A stretch of DNA of 12,935 nt from Marinobacterium_E sp035458585 (GCA_035458585.1 DATHZN010000063.1:1-12935); one strand, 5' to 3'; counted from the stretch's first letter, positions 1 to 7,116 are shown. A program made the numbers and translations. The notes: generated from the sequence alone by a model not told the origin.

Positions 1-598
1 CATGCTTCCGGCTGGGATCGCAATCGTTGCTTGCAGTCCCGAGGCGATGGCACGGACAAAGGAGGCGAGGTTGCCGCGATTCTTTTTCGATTTTCAGCAG
101 ATGAACGCCACCGTTGAGCAAGGCGGTTACCCCTATACACCTCCCATGCAACTGCTCAGCGGCCTTCAACGGGCCTGTGACCTGCTGTTAGCTGAGGGCC
201 TTGATAAGGTTGTAGAACGCCACTTTTTCATCGCAGAGGGTGTCAGGCAGGCTGTCTCCGCGTGGGGGTTAGAGTTATGTGCATCTAAGACGACCTTCGC
301 ATCAGATACGGTAACCACGGTAATTCTACCGGAGGGCTTTAATGCAGATGAGCTGACAGCCCATGCATACAGTCGGTATCAAATGTCGTTCGGTGTCGGA
401 TTAGGTCAGTTTGCTGGCCGCGCTTTCAGAATAGGGCATCTAGGATACCTGAGTGAGGCGCAGGCGCTTGCTGGTTTAGCCGTCATTGAGATGGCTATGC
501 TCGATCTCAAATATCCGATTAAAGCTGGGGCTGGTGTAGCCGCTGCTCAAACCTGGTACTGCGGTAGAAGCGCGCAGATTATGGAGGAGGTAGCATGA
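1..598 (+). CDS. bhcA: Aspartate-glyoxylate aminotransferase BhcA, C-terminal part (5' end outside window)
   Basis: This is the 3' part (about 198 residues) of a fold-type I, class V PLP aminotransferase. The reading frame is already open at the first base, so the visible ATG at 2-4 is an internal Met rather than the start. The first residues, MLPAGIA, match the stretch just after the PLP-lysine motif of the family, so the catalytic lysine should lie immediately upstream of the window. The family's C-terminal signature, GxGxxAGxxFRIGHLG, is present around residues 133-148. In the beta-hydroxyaspartate cycle, BhcA uses aspartate as amino donor to turn glyoxylate into glycine, releasing oxaloacetate. 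Alone, this domain could equally be a serine-glyoxylate or alanine-glyoxylate aminotransferase. The specific call rests on the bhcB-bhcC-bhcD genes that follow. The stop overlaps the bhcB start (ATGA), which suggests translational coupling. Confidence 0.85.
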   Translation, partial: MLPAGIAIVACSPEAMARTKEARLPRFFFDFQQMNATVEQGGYPYTPPMQLLSGLQRACDLLLAEGLDKVVERHFFIAEGVRQAVSAWGLELCASKTTFASDTVTTVILPEGFNADELTAHAYSRYQMSFGVGLGQFAGRAFRIGHLGYLSEAQALAGLAVIEMAMLDLKYPIKAGAGVAAAQTWYCGRSAQIMEEVA

Positions 599-1602
599 AT
601 CTCAAACCTGCAAGAGAGCCCATTAAATGCCAGGGTATGGAGTCTGTCTATGGATCAGCTGATCTCACTTTTGAGCATGTTTTACAGGCGCGATCGAGAA
701 TAAAGGAGCATATCCACCAAACACCCATACTGACCTCAAACTACCTAAATAGACTGATCGGAGCTGAAATATTCTTTAAATGTGAAAATTTTCAAAAAGC
801 AGGGGCCTTCAAAGTGCGAGGCGCATGTAATGCCGTGTTTGGGCTGACTGAGCAGCAGGCGCGTTTTGGCGTCGCGACTCACTCCTCTGGAAATCACGCT
901 CTGAGCCTATCCTATGCCGCTGGTCGGCGAGGCATTCCCTGTCATGTTGTAATGCCCAGAACAGCTCCAGAGGCAAAAAAAGATGCTGTTCGCGGTTACG
1001 GCGGAATCATTACGGAGTGTGATCCTTCGACATCGAGTCGTGAGCAGGTGTTTGAACGCGTGCAAGCGGAATCGGGAGGTGAGTTTGTTCACCCTTATAA
1101 CGATCCGCGCGTGATTGCCGGTCAGGCCACTTGTTCAGCCGAAATGCTCGAACAGGTGGAGGGGCTAGACACGCTAATCGCGCCGATTGGTGGTGGCGGG
1201 ATGATCTCTGGTACCTGTTTAACGCTCTCCAACCTTGCACCATCAATTGAAATCATCGCGGCTGAGCCTGTGCAGGCGGATGACGCTGCGCGCTCCCTAC
1301 TAGCAGGTCGAATTATCGCTGACGATGCCCCAGAGACCATCGCCGACGGCTTGAAAGTGCCTTTGAAAGATAACACTTGGTACTTCGTGCAGCGCTATGT
1401 ATCTGAGGTCATGACCGCCTCTGAACAAGAGATTATCGACGCGATGAAGCTAACGTGGAAACGCATGAAAATTGTAATTGAACCCAGCTGTGCGGTGCCG
1501 CTCGCAACAATGTTGAAGTACCCGGAGCGGTTTAAGGGAAAACGAGTCGGTGTCGTAATCACTGGCGGAAACGTCGATCTTGATCAACTTCCATGGATCT
1601 AA
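595..1602 (+). CDS. bhcB: Beta-hydroxyaspartate dehydratase BhcB (PLP, serine/threonine dehydratase family)
   Basis: The 335-residue cytosolic protein is a fold-type II PLP enzyme of the threonine dehydratase/serine racemase family. Visible motifs are the Schiff-base lysine in GAFKVRG (Lys73), the substrate loop SSGNHA (97-102), the glycine-rich phosphate-binding loop GGGGM (199-203), EPSCA (296-300) and the C-terminal TGGN (323-326). No ACT regulatory domain follows, so it is the short, catabolic-type form. In the pathway it removes water from beta-hydroxyaspartate to give iminosuccinate, the substrate of BhcD. The start at 595 overlaps the bhcA stop by four bases and has a strong GGAGG a few bases upstream. 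A second in-frame ATG at 637 has only a poor ribosome site. About 20 residues precede the conserved region, slightly more than I recall for the Paracoccus enzyme. From sequence alone, a serine racemase or hydroxyectoine-type EutB dehydratase cannot be excluded. The neighbours settle it. Confidence 0.88.
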   Translation: MNLKPAREPIKCQGMESVYGSADLTFEHVLQARSRIKEHIHQTPILTSNYLNRLIGAEIFFKCENFQKAGAFKVRGACNAVFGLTEQQARFGVATHSSGNHALSLSYAAGRRGIPCHVVMPRTAPEAKKDAVRGYGGIITECDPSTSSREQVFERVQAESGGEFVHPYNDPRVIAGQATCSAEMLEQVEGLDTLIAPIGGGGMISGTCLTLSNLAPSIEIIAAEPVQADDAARSLLAGRIIADDAPETIADGLKVPLKDNTWYFVQRYVSEVMTASEQEIIDAMKLTWKRMKIVIEPSCAVPLATMLKYPERFKGKRVGVVITGGNVDLDQLPWI

Positions 1603-1618
1603 ATAACAGGAGATACAA

Positions 1619-2776
1619 ATGACAGTCATGATGAGCGATTTAGAGGTTGGATTTAATGTCCCAGCGGTTGTAGGGATGAATGAGAGTGAAATCCAAACTC
1701 CTTGCCTGGTACTCGATTTAGATGCGCTTGAGCGAAACATAAAGAAGATGGGTGATTTGGCAAAAAAGATGGGTGTTCGCCATCGTGTTCACGGCAAGAT
1801 GCACAAATCTTTGGATGTCGCGAAACTACAGGAAAAGTTGGGTGATGCCTGCGGTGTCTGTTGTCAGAAGGTCAGCGAGGCTGAGGTTTTTGCGCGAGGC
1901 GGTATCAGAGATGTATTGGTCTCTAATCAGGTGCGTGACCCACTGAAGCTTAAACGCTTGGCCAACCTTCCCAAATATGGTGCGCGGACCATTGTTTGCG
2001 TTGATGACATTGATAACGTGGCGGAGCTCTCTACAGCGGCTACAGAGGCGGGTACTCAGATTGAGTGTCTGGTAGAAATAGACTGTGGGGCAGGTCGCTG
2101 TGGCGTGAGTTCCACCGCTGCCGTGTTAGAGATTGCTCAAGCAATTGACAGTGCTGAAAATCTCAAGTTTGCCGGTCTTCAGGGTTATCAGGGTGCTATG
2201 CAGCACTTAGATAACTACTCCGATCGCAAAGCTAAGGTCGACGTTGCCATAGCCATGGTCCGTGATGCTGTAGAGAGCCTCAGAGAGGTAGGTCTCGAAT
2301 GCGACATCGTCGGCGGTGGTGGAACAGGGTCTTATTACTTCGAGGGTAGCTCGGGTGTATACAACGAGCTCCAGTGCGGCTCCTATGCGTTTATGGACGC
2401 AGATTACGGTCGGATCTTAGATAAAGATGGCAAGCGTATTGATGATGGGGAGTGGGAAAACGCGCTGTTTATTCTCACCTCAGTGATGAGCCACACAAAA
2501 GCTGATAAGGCCATCTGTGACGCGGGTCTTAAAGCTCAGTCTGTTGACAGCGGTTTGCCAACGATCTTTGGTCGCAGCGATGTGACATACGTCAAATGCT
2601 CGGATGAGCATGGGGTGATTCAGGACTCCCAGGGTGTTCTCGCAATCAACGAGAAGCTTCGGCTTGTGCCGGGCCACTGTGATCCGACTTGTAATGTTCA
2701 CGACTGGTATGTCGGAGTTCGCAACGGAAAAGTTGAAGTCGTATGGCCGGTATCGGCGCGCGGTATATCTTTTTGA
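1619..2776 (+). CDS. bhcC: Beta-hydroxyaspartate aldolase BhcC (D-threonine aldolase-like)
   Basis: The 385-residue protein belongs to the fold-type III (alanine racemase-like) D-threonine aldolase family. It matches what I recall of BhcC from Paracoccus along its full length, including the N-terminal ESEIQTPCLVLDLDALERN and the C-terminal WPVSARG. The PLP lysine is most likely Lys60 in HGKMHKS. The metal-binding His and Asp typical of the family are His353 and Asp355 in PGHCDPT. Other conserved blocks are CGAGRCGV, QGYQGAMQH and GGGGTGSYY. The enzyme condenses glyoxylate with glycine to beta-hydroxyaspartate, needing PLP and a divalent metal. The ATG at 1619 is chosen because AGGAG lies six bases upstream and the family's N-terminus begins here. 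The gene follows bhcB after 16 bases. This is the most diagnostic member of the cluster: the ESEIQTPC-type N-terminus separates it from generic D-threonine aldolases. Confidence 0.93.
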   Translation: MTVMMSDLEVGFNVPAVVGMNESEIQTPCLVLDLDALERNIKKMGDLAKKMGVRHRVHGKMHKSLDVAKLQEKLGDACGVCCQKVSEAEVFARGGIRDVLVSNQVRDPLKLKRLANLPKYGARTIVCVDDIDNVAELSTAATEAGTQIECLVEIDCGAGRCGVSSTAAVLEIAQAIDSAENLKFAGLQGYQGAMQHLDNYSDRKAKVDVAIAMVRDAVESLREVGLECDIVGGGGTGSYYFEGSSGVYNELQCGSYAFMDADYGRILDKDGKRIDDGEWENALFILTSVMSHTKADKAICDAGLKAQSVDSGLPTIFGRSDVTYVKCSDEHGVIQDSQGVLAINEKLRLVPGHCDPTCNVHDWYVGVRNGKVEVVWPVSARGISF

Positions 2777-2786
2777 TTCCTCTTCA

Positions 2787-2807
2787 GGTGGGCGCTTTAT
2801 GCCCACC
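2787..2807 (+). other. Intercistronic hairpin between bhcC and bhcD
   Basis: GGTGGGC (2787-2793) pairs perfectly with GCCCACC (2801-2807). In the + strand transcript a G-U pair (2794/2800) closes the stem to eight pairs, leaving the loop CUUUA. The hairpin lies 10 bases after the bhcC stop and 24 bases before the bhcD start. The bases after it (AACCTTCTTAAG) are not a proper U-run, so full termination is unlikely. Partial attenuation, protection of the bhcABC message or RNase processing are all possible. The structure is seen; its role is inferred. Confidence 0.55.
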
Positions 2808-2831
2808 AACCTTCTTAAGAGAACAGTAAAA

Positions 2832-3785
2832 ATGAACATTCAGATCATCGATGAGTCCTCTGTGGCGACCCTGCTTAACCCGGCTAACTGTTTTGAGGCC
2901 GTCCGTAATGTTTTTGTTTCAATGGATTCGGCTGCTCGAAACTTCCCCGTTATTCGTGAAAACCTCGGATATGAGGAGGCCATCTATGGATTTAAGTCGG
3001 GATTCGATCCGCTCTCAGGAGCATTAGGGTTAAAGTCGGGTGGGTATTGGCCAAACAACGCGAAGCATGGATTGGCGAGTCATCAGTCCACCATCTTCAT
3101 GTTTAATCCAGATACGGGGCAGTGCAGGGCCGCTTTATCTGCTAACCTGATTACAGCGTTGCGAACAGCGGCCGCCGCTGCTGTTTCGATTGACGTTCTA
3201 GCGAGGCAGAATTCGGCTACGCTCGGCCTTGTCGGCACGGGCCATCAAAGCAAATTTCAATTAGAGGCTGCTTTGCGCACGCGAACGTTCGAGAGGGTGC
3301 TGGTTTGGAATCGCTCTGGTCGGGATATTCAGGCACACAAAGAGCTCGCGGCTTTGTATAAAGCGGAGCTTGTGGAGACGGATCTTCGAACGCTTGCCTG
3401 TGAGTCCGATACTCTAATTACAATTACGTCGAGTTTCGCAGCGCTGATTGAGAGTGACTGGATCTCTGCCGGAACCCACCTGGCGTGCATGGGGACAGAC
3501 ACTAAGGGCAAACAAGAGATTGATCCGCGCATCAGTCAGCGGGCCCTGCGCTTCACCGATGAGGTCACACAATCGATGTCGATCGGTGAGTTCCAACATT
3601 TGACTGGCGATGCAAGCATAACCTCCCTCGGGGCTGTGATTTCGGGCAAAGCCTCAGGTCGAGAGAGTGATAGAGACATCACGGTTTTCGACGGAACCGG
3701 AGTGGGTCTCCAAGATCTTGCTTGTGCACAGATCGTCTTGAATGAGTTGGACCAAATGAACTCCAGAGCGGAGCACAGCAACTAA
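2832..3785 (+). CDS. bhcD: Iminosuccinate reductase BhcD (ornithine cyclodeaminase/mu-crystallin family)
   Basis: The protein has 317 residues from the ATG at 2832. It is an ornithine cyclodeaminase/mu-crystallin family dehydrogenase with a Rossmann nucleotide-binding motif, GLVGTGHQS (132-140). The conserved family elements are GLKSGG (Lys68 region), TALRTAAAAAVS (109-120), HLACMGTDTKGKQE (216-229) and FDGTGVGLQDLA (287-298). In the cycle it reduces iminosuccinate to L-aspartate with NAD(P)H, the step that makes the route nearly free of nitrogen and carbon loss. The open frame extends back to 2634, inside bhcC, but the upstream residues have no family resemblance. The start at 2832 begins directly with the family N-terminus and has a modest AAGAGA ribosome site nine bases upstream. 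The gap to bhcC is 55 bases and contains a hairpin. In isolation it could be called an ornithine cyclodeaminase or EutC. The operon favours BhcD. Confidence 0.9.
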   Translation: MNIQIIDESSVATLLNPANCFEAVRNVFVSMDSAARNFPVIRENLGYEEAIYGFKSGFDPLSGALGLKSGGYWPNNAKHGLASHQSTIFMFNPDTGQCRAALSANLITALRTAAAAAVSIDVLARQNSATLGLVGTGHQSKFQLEAALRTRTFERVLVWNRSGRDIQAHKELAALYKAELVETDLRTLACESDTLITITSSFAALIESDWISAGTHLACMGTDTKGKQEIDPRISQRALRFTDEVTQSMSIGEFQHLTGDASITSLGAVISGKASGRESDRDITVFDGTGVGLQDLACAQIVLNELDQMNSRAEHSN

Positions 3786-3830
3786 CCGAATCAGGTGGTA
3801 AATACAATTTGAACGAAAGGTGAAAGATTG

Positions 3831-4679
3831 ATGGTTTCATTCAAGCAGTCTCTTGAGAGCGCTGAGGCGCCAGAGACGCTAGCCTCTGTCTACTGTCCCA
3901 TAACGGCTCGTATGGCGGTTGATCTGGGTTTCTCATATGGCATGGTGGGCGGATCTGTGGCGTCCTTGAGCATGTTAGGTACGCCAGATCTGATGCTTCT
4001 GACAGCGACCGAACTCTGCGATCTGGTCAAGCGAGTTAGCCAGTCCTCTGCTCTAAAAGTGATCGTTGATGGCGATGCCGGCTATGGAAATGCTCTGAAT
4101 ACGATTCGCACAGTGATCGAACTGGAGATGGCTGGTGCAAGCGCTGTAACTCTGGAGGACACTAAACTGCCTATCTCCTATGGGCAGCACGGAGTTGAGC
4201 TGCTTTCTGTATCTGAACAAATCGATAAACTTTCTGCTGCGTTGGATGCTCGCAGTTCTAATGCTTTTGGACTTATCGCACGCACCCAGATCTGTCCCTC
4301 TGAGGATATCGGCAGAGTTGCCGACCGTGTTGACCAGTATACTCAGACGGGGGTGGACGCCATCTGCTTGGCAGGTGTAACTGACCCATTTGAGCTGGAG
4401 TCTATCTCCGCAGCGACAGATCTACCCATCATGCTCATTACCTATGGAAAGCGGCATAGCCTTAGTGCTACTGACTACAAGCGGTTTAACGTCAAGCTGG
4501 TGTTGAGCGGTCATCTGGCTTTCGAGGCTTCGGTTCTTGGAGCTTATAAGGCACTTGCCGAGCTCTCAGGCAGGCAGGAGGTCGATGCGAGTATCGATGC
4601 TAAAAAGCTGATCACCCAATATGCAGACACGGAAAGGTTTGATCAGTCGATACGCAAATATCTCGCTATTCGTAAGTGA
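3831..4679 (+). CDS. PEP mutase/isocitrate lyase superfamily protein, probable oxaloacetate decarboxylase (PA4872 type)
   Basis: The 282-residue protein is a TIM-barrel member of the PEP mutase/isocitrate lyase superfamily. The metal-binding signature is DGDAGYGNALN (Asp80, Asp82), followed by LED (Glu109, Asp110) and IARTQ (Arg151). It resembles Pseudomonas aeruginosa PA4872, a characterised oxaloacetate decarboxylase, along its length: ITARMAVDLGF, GGSVASL, MLITYG and SGHLAF. Tyr205 and His228 fall where I recall Tyr212 and His235 of PA4872, with the same 23-residue spacing. These residues are associated with decarboxylase rather than isocitrate lyase activity. The isocitrate/methylisocitrate lyase KKCGH-type catalytic cysteine loop is not visible. 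The start is the ATG at 3831; a TTG three bases earlier has no better context, and AAGG lies about 10 bases upstream. It follows bhcD by 45 bases, on the same strand. Inference: it converts the cycle's oxaloacetate to pyruvate and CO2. Another C-C lyase substrate remains possible. Confidence 0.78.
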   Translation: MVSFKQSLESAEAPETLASVYCPITARMAVDLGFSYGMVGGSVASLSMLGTPDLMLLTATELCDLVKRVSQSSALKVIVDGDAGYGNALNTIRTVIELEMAGASAVTLEDTKLPISYGQHGVELLSVSEQIDKLSAALDARSSNAFGLIARTQICPSEDIGRVADRVDQYTQTGVDAICLAGVTDPFELESISAATDLPIMLITYGKRHSLSATDYKRFNVKLVLSGHLAFEASVLGAYKALAELSGRQEVDASIDAKKLITQYADTERFDQSIRKYLAIRK

Positions 4680-4759
4680 CGTCGCCAGTGACTTCTTATG
4701 GGGCTTTGTAAGTTACACAGGCGTATGGTCTGGGGTGCCTAGACAGAAATGGAGAAAAG

Positions 4760-4785
4760 AAAAGCGAGCTGTTTAGCTCGCTTTT
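4760..4785. terminator. Bidirectional rho-independent terminator shared by the bhc and ahp operons
   Basis: AAAAGCGAGCT (4760-4770) and AGCTCGCTTTT (4775-4785) form a perfect 11-pair stem with a GTTT loop. An A-tract precedes it and a T-tract follows it, so it works as an intrinsic terminator on both strands. It lies about 80 bases after the decarboxylase-like gene and about 40 bases after the ahpF stop on the other strand, separating two convergent operons. The rest of 4680-4827 shows no gene or other structure that I can support. Confidence 0.88.
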
Positions 4786-4827
4786 GCACGTTTTGTGTCA
4801 GCTTTAGTTCGCTAATCTTGCAATGCC

Positions 4828-6417
4828 TTAAGCGACGGCTGCACTCTTCTCCTCGGTAGTCACCGGAACCGGGGTACGAATCAGATGATCAAAGGCACTG
4901 AGAGCAGCGGTTGCCCCAGCCCCCATGGAGATGATTATCTGCTTGTACGGGACGCTGGTCGCATCCCCGGCAGCAAATATCCCGGGAACATTAGTTGCTC
5001 CCTTGGCATCGATCTGAATCTCGCCATGCGCGGATAGTTCTATAGAACCTTCTTTGAGCCACTCGGTGTTCGGAATCAGACCGATCTGCACGAAGATGCC
5101 CTCTAGTTCGATGCGGTGAGTCTCGCCGCTGTTGCGATCAATATACTTAATCGCATTTACACGCTGACCATCACCCTCGACTTCTGTGGTTTGCGCCATC
5201 TTAATAATGCGGATATTACCCATGGATCTGGCTTTATCCTGCAGTACCTGATCAGCACGAAGCGTATCGCTGAACTCCAGTACTGTGACCTCTTTGACGA
5301 TACCCGCCAAGTCAATGGCCGCCTCGATACCTGAGTTACCACCACCAATGACGGCGACGCGCTTACCTTTAAATAATGGGCCATCACAGTGCGGGCAGTA
5401 GGCTACGCCCTTGCCGCGGTACTCTAACTCGCCGGGAACATTGAGTTCGCGCCAGCGGGCACCTGTCGCCAATATCAGAGACCGCGCTTTAAGAGTCGCG
5501 CCGCTCTCGAGTTGCAGCGCATGGTAACCATCGAACTCAGATATCGCCGCCGCGCGCTGATGAGTAATCAGGTCGACTTCGTACTCTTTAACATGCTGCT
5601 CCATCGCTGAAACCAACTTTGGACCCTCAGTGTACGGTACAGAGATCAGGTTCTCTATACCCATAGTCTCCTGTACTTGCCCGCCAAAACGCTCAGATAC
5701 AAGAGCCGTCCGAATGCCTTTGCGGGCAGCATAGATGGCAGCTGCAGCACCTGCAGGACCGCCGCCGACTACCATCACTTCGTATGGTTCACGCTCTGAA
5801 AGTTCCGCAGCGGCGCGATCAGCACCTGCGGTATCGAGCTTAGCGAGAATCTCTTCTAGCTCTGTACGGCCCTGGACGAAGAGTTCACCGTTGCGGAACA
5901 CAGCCGGTACCGCCATAACCTGGCGTGCGTCGACCTCCTGCTGGAACAGTGCACCATCAATCATGGTCGCTTTAATGTTGGGGTTCAGGCGCGCCATCAG
6001 ATTCAGCGCTTGAACTAAGTCTGGACAGTTTTGGCATGACAACGAGATATAAATCTCAAAGTTATGGTTGCCCTGCAAACCTTTAATCTGTTGTTGAACC
6101 TGCTCTGAGGCTTTAGACGGGTGTCCGCCCGCCTGTAACAAGGCGAGGATCAGAGAGGTGAATTCATGACCCATAGGGATGCCAGCAAAAACCACGCGCG
6201 GCGCTTTATCGCCCTGTGCAGAGATCGCCATCGCGGGCTTGCGATCATTTTCCCAGGCCTCAACACTGACCAGCTCAGAACGCTCTGCCAGTGTGTGTGC
6301 CAGGTTACTCAGCTCCTGCCCCTTTGCAGACTCATCCGCAGCGAGGTGCAGGGTAATTGGCTGCTTCATGTAGCCAAGGTAAGCATCAAGTTGTTTAAGG
6401 ATGTTCGCATCTAACAT
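4828..6417 (-). CDS. ahpF: Alkyl hydroperoxide reductase subunit F (NADH:peroxiredoxin reductase)
   Basis: The 529-residue cytosolic flavoprotein passes electrons from NADH through FAD and two disulfide centres to AhpC. The N-terminal domain is a double thioredoxin fold carrying the CQNC redox pair (Cys128/Cys131). This is followed by the FAD-binding GGGPAG (218-223), the thioredoxin-reductase-type active site CPHC (341-344), the NADH-binding GGGNSG (358-363) and the second FAD motif AAGDAT (482-487). Length and motif order match AhpF of enterobacteria. The start has GAGG five bases upstream, and the protein begins MLDANILKQL, the usual N-terminus. It lies 126 bases downstream of ahpC on the same strand and is probably co-transcribed. 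It may be expressed at lower level because of the hairpins in the gap. Transcription ends at the bidirectional terminator at 4760-4785. Nothing in the protein looks damaged. Confidence 0.97.
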   Translation of the reverse strand: MLDANILKQLDAYLGYMKQPITLHLAADESAKGQELSNLAHTLAERSELVSVEAWENDRKPAMAISAQGDKAPRVVFAGIPMGHEFTSLILALLQAGGHPSKASEQVQQQIKGLQGNHNFEIYISLSCQNCPDLVQALNLMARLNPNIKATMIDGALFQQEVDARQVMAVPAVFRNGELFVQGRTELEEILAKLDTAGADRAAAELSEREPYEVMVVGGGPAGAAAAIYAARKGIRTALVSERFGGQVQETMGIENLISVPYTEGPKLVSAMEQHVKEYEVDLITHQRAAAISEFDGYHALQLESGATLKARSLILATGARWRELNVPGELEYRGKGVAYCPHCDGPLFKGKRVAVIGGGNSGIEAAIDLAGIVKEVTVLEFSDTLRADQVLQDKARSMGNIRIIKMAQTTEVEGDGQRVNAIKYIDRNSGETHRIELEGIFVQIGLIPNTEWLKEGSIELSAHGEIQIDAKGATNVPGIFAAGDATSVPYKQIIISMGAGATAALSAFDHLIRTPVPVTTEEKSAAVA

Positions 6418-6470
6418 ATAGACCTCGATCTACTGTTTAACTGTTCAAAAAAGGAGAGGGTTACTGAGCG

Positions 6471-6497
6471 GAGTAGACCCCCTGAGGGAGTCCACTC
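6471..6497 (-). other. ahpC-ahpF intercistronic hairpin I
   Basis: In the ahp transcript (- strand), bases 6497-6486 pair with 6482-6471 as a continuous 12-pair stem closed by a UCA triloop. Two of the pairs are G-U. On the + strand the same positions would be A-C mismatches, so the structure fits an RNA made from the - strand. It is followed 18 bases later by a run of six U (6447-6452), too distant for a classical terminator. A likely role is stabilising the upstream ahpC message or lowering ahpF output. That is inferred. Confidence 0.6.
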
Positions 6498-6499
6498 AA

Positions 6500-6521
6500 G
6501 AGGCCGCCGATCGGCGACCCC
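6500..6521 (-). other. ahpC-ahpF intercistronic hairpin II
   Basis: This hairpin contains the perfect palindrome CGCCGATCGGCG (6505-6516). In the - strand RNA it extends to a nine-pair stem with a GAUC loop, including two G-U pairs. It starts about 20 bases after the ahpC stop and is separated from hairpin I by only two bases, so the two stems could stack. No U-run follows directly. A role in processing or in differential ahpC/ahpF expression is inferred from position. Confidence 0.5.
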
Positions 6522-6543
6522 GGGTAGCATCTGTCGGAATCGC

Positions 6544-7107
6544 TTAGATCTTGCCAACCAGATCCAGAGAAGGTGCAAGCGTCTCTTCACCCTCTTTCCA
6601 CTTGGCAGGGCAAACTTCGCCGGGGTTAGCAGCGACGTACTGAACCGCTTTGATCTTGCGCAGCAGCTCCTGTGCGTCACGACCAACACCACCAGCAGAG
6701 ATCTCAACGATCTGGATCTGGCCTTCTGGGTTGATAACGAAAGTACCACGTTCAGCCAGACCAGCCTCTTCAATCATCACACCAAAGTTGCGAGTGATTG
6801 TACCTGTTGGGTCGCCGATCATCGGGTAGTTGATCTTGCCGATAGTCTCAGAAGAGTCGTGCCAAGCTTTGTGAGTGAAGTGCGTATCAGTCGATACTGC
6901 GTAGATCTCTACACCGCGAGCTTTGAACTCTTCGTAGTTGTCAGCCAGATCACCCAGCTCAGTCGGACATACGAACGTGAAGTCAGCAGGATAGAAGAAC
7001 ACAACAGACCACTTACCCTTGAGGTCAGCTTCGGTCACTTCAACGAACTCGCCAGCGTGGAAGGCTGTCGCTTTAAACGGCTTAACTTCAGAATTGATAT
7101 ATGACAT
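6544..7107 (-). CDS. ahpC: Alkyl hydroperoxide reductase subunit C (2-Cys peroxiredoxin)
   Basis: The 187-residue AhpC-type typical 2-Cys peroxiredoxin reduces H2O2, organic peroxides and peroxynitrite in the cytosol and is recycled by AhpF. The peroxidatic cysteine is Cys47 in FYPADFTFVCPTE. The resolving cysteine is Cys166 in GEVCPAKW. STDTHFTHKAWH and the C-terminal APSLDLVGKI are nearly identical to the enterobacterial protein. The open frame could start five codons earlier, at 7122. I choose 7107 because it gives the standard MSYIN... N-terminus and the standard 187-residue length, and because GGAG lies nine bases upstream of it. The alternative ATG itself overlaps that ribosome site. 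It is the first gene of the ahpCF operon. A candidate sigma-70 promoter and OxyR-like elements lie upstream. Confidence 0.97.
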   Translation of the reverse strand: MSYINSEVKPFKATAFHAGEFVEVTEADLKGKWSVVFFYPADFTFVCPTELGDLADNYEEFKARGVEIYAVSTDTHFTHKAWHDSSETIGKINYPMIGDPTGTITRNFGVMIEEAGLAERGTFVINPEGQIQIVEISAGGVGRDAQELLRKIKAVQYVAANPGEVCPAKWKEGEETLAPSLDLVGKI

Positions 7108-7116
7108 TGAGTAAAA

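Noticed and set aside
2634..2831. An in-frame upstream extension of bhcD giving a 383-residue protein.
   Set aside because: It overlaps 143 bases of bhcC in another frame, the added residues do not look like the reductase family, and the ATG at 2832 begins exactly at the family N-terminus.
2480..2839. A 119-residue open frame on the - strand across the end of bhcC.
   Set aside because: It is antisense to the highly conserved bhcC C-terminus and shows no protein family resemblance.
595..3785. Reading the cluster as hydroxyectoine catabolism (EutB/EutC-like dehydratase and cyclodeaminase).
   Set aside because: No ectoine hydrolase, deacetylase or ectoine transporter genes are present, and the BhcC-type aldolase with a class V aminotransferase points to the beta-hydroxyaspartate cycle.
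3828..3830. A TTG start three bases before the ATG of the decarboxylase-like gene.
   Set aside because: The adjacent ATG is the more usual codon with equivalent ribosome-site spacing, so the TTG adds nothing.
4706..4742. An AGGC/GCCT inverted repeat after the decarboxylase-like gene.
   Set aside because: It has only four pairs with a long loop and no U-run. It is expected by chance and overshadowed by the strong terminator at 4760-4785.
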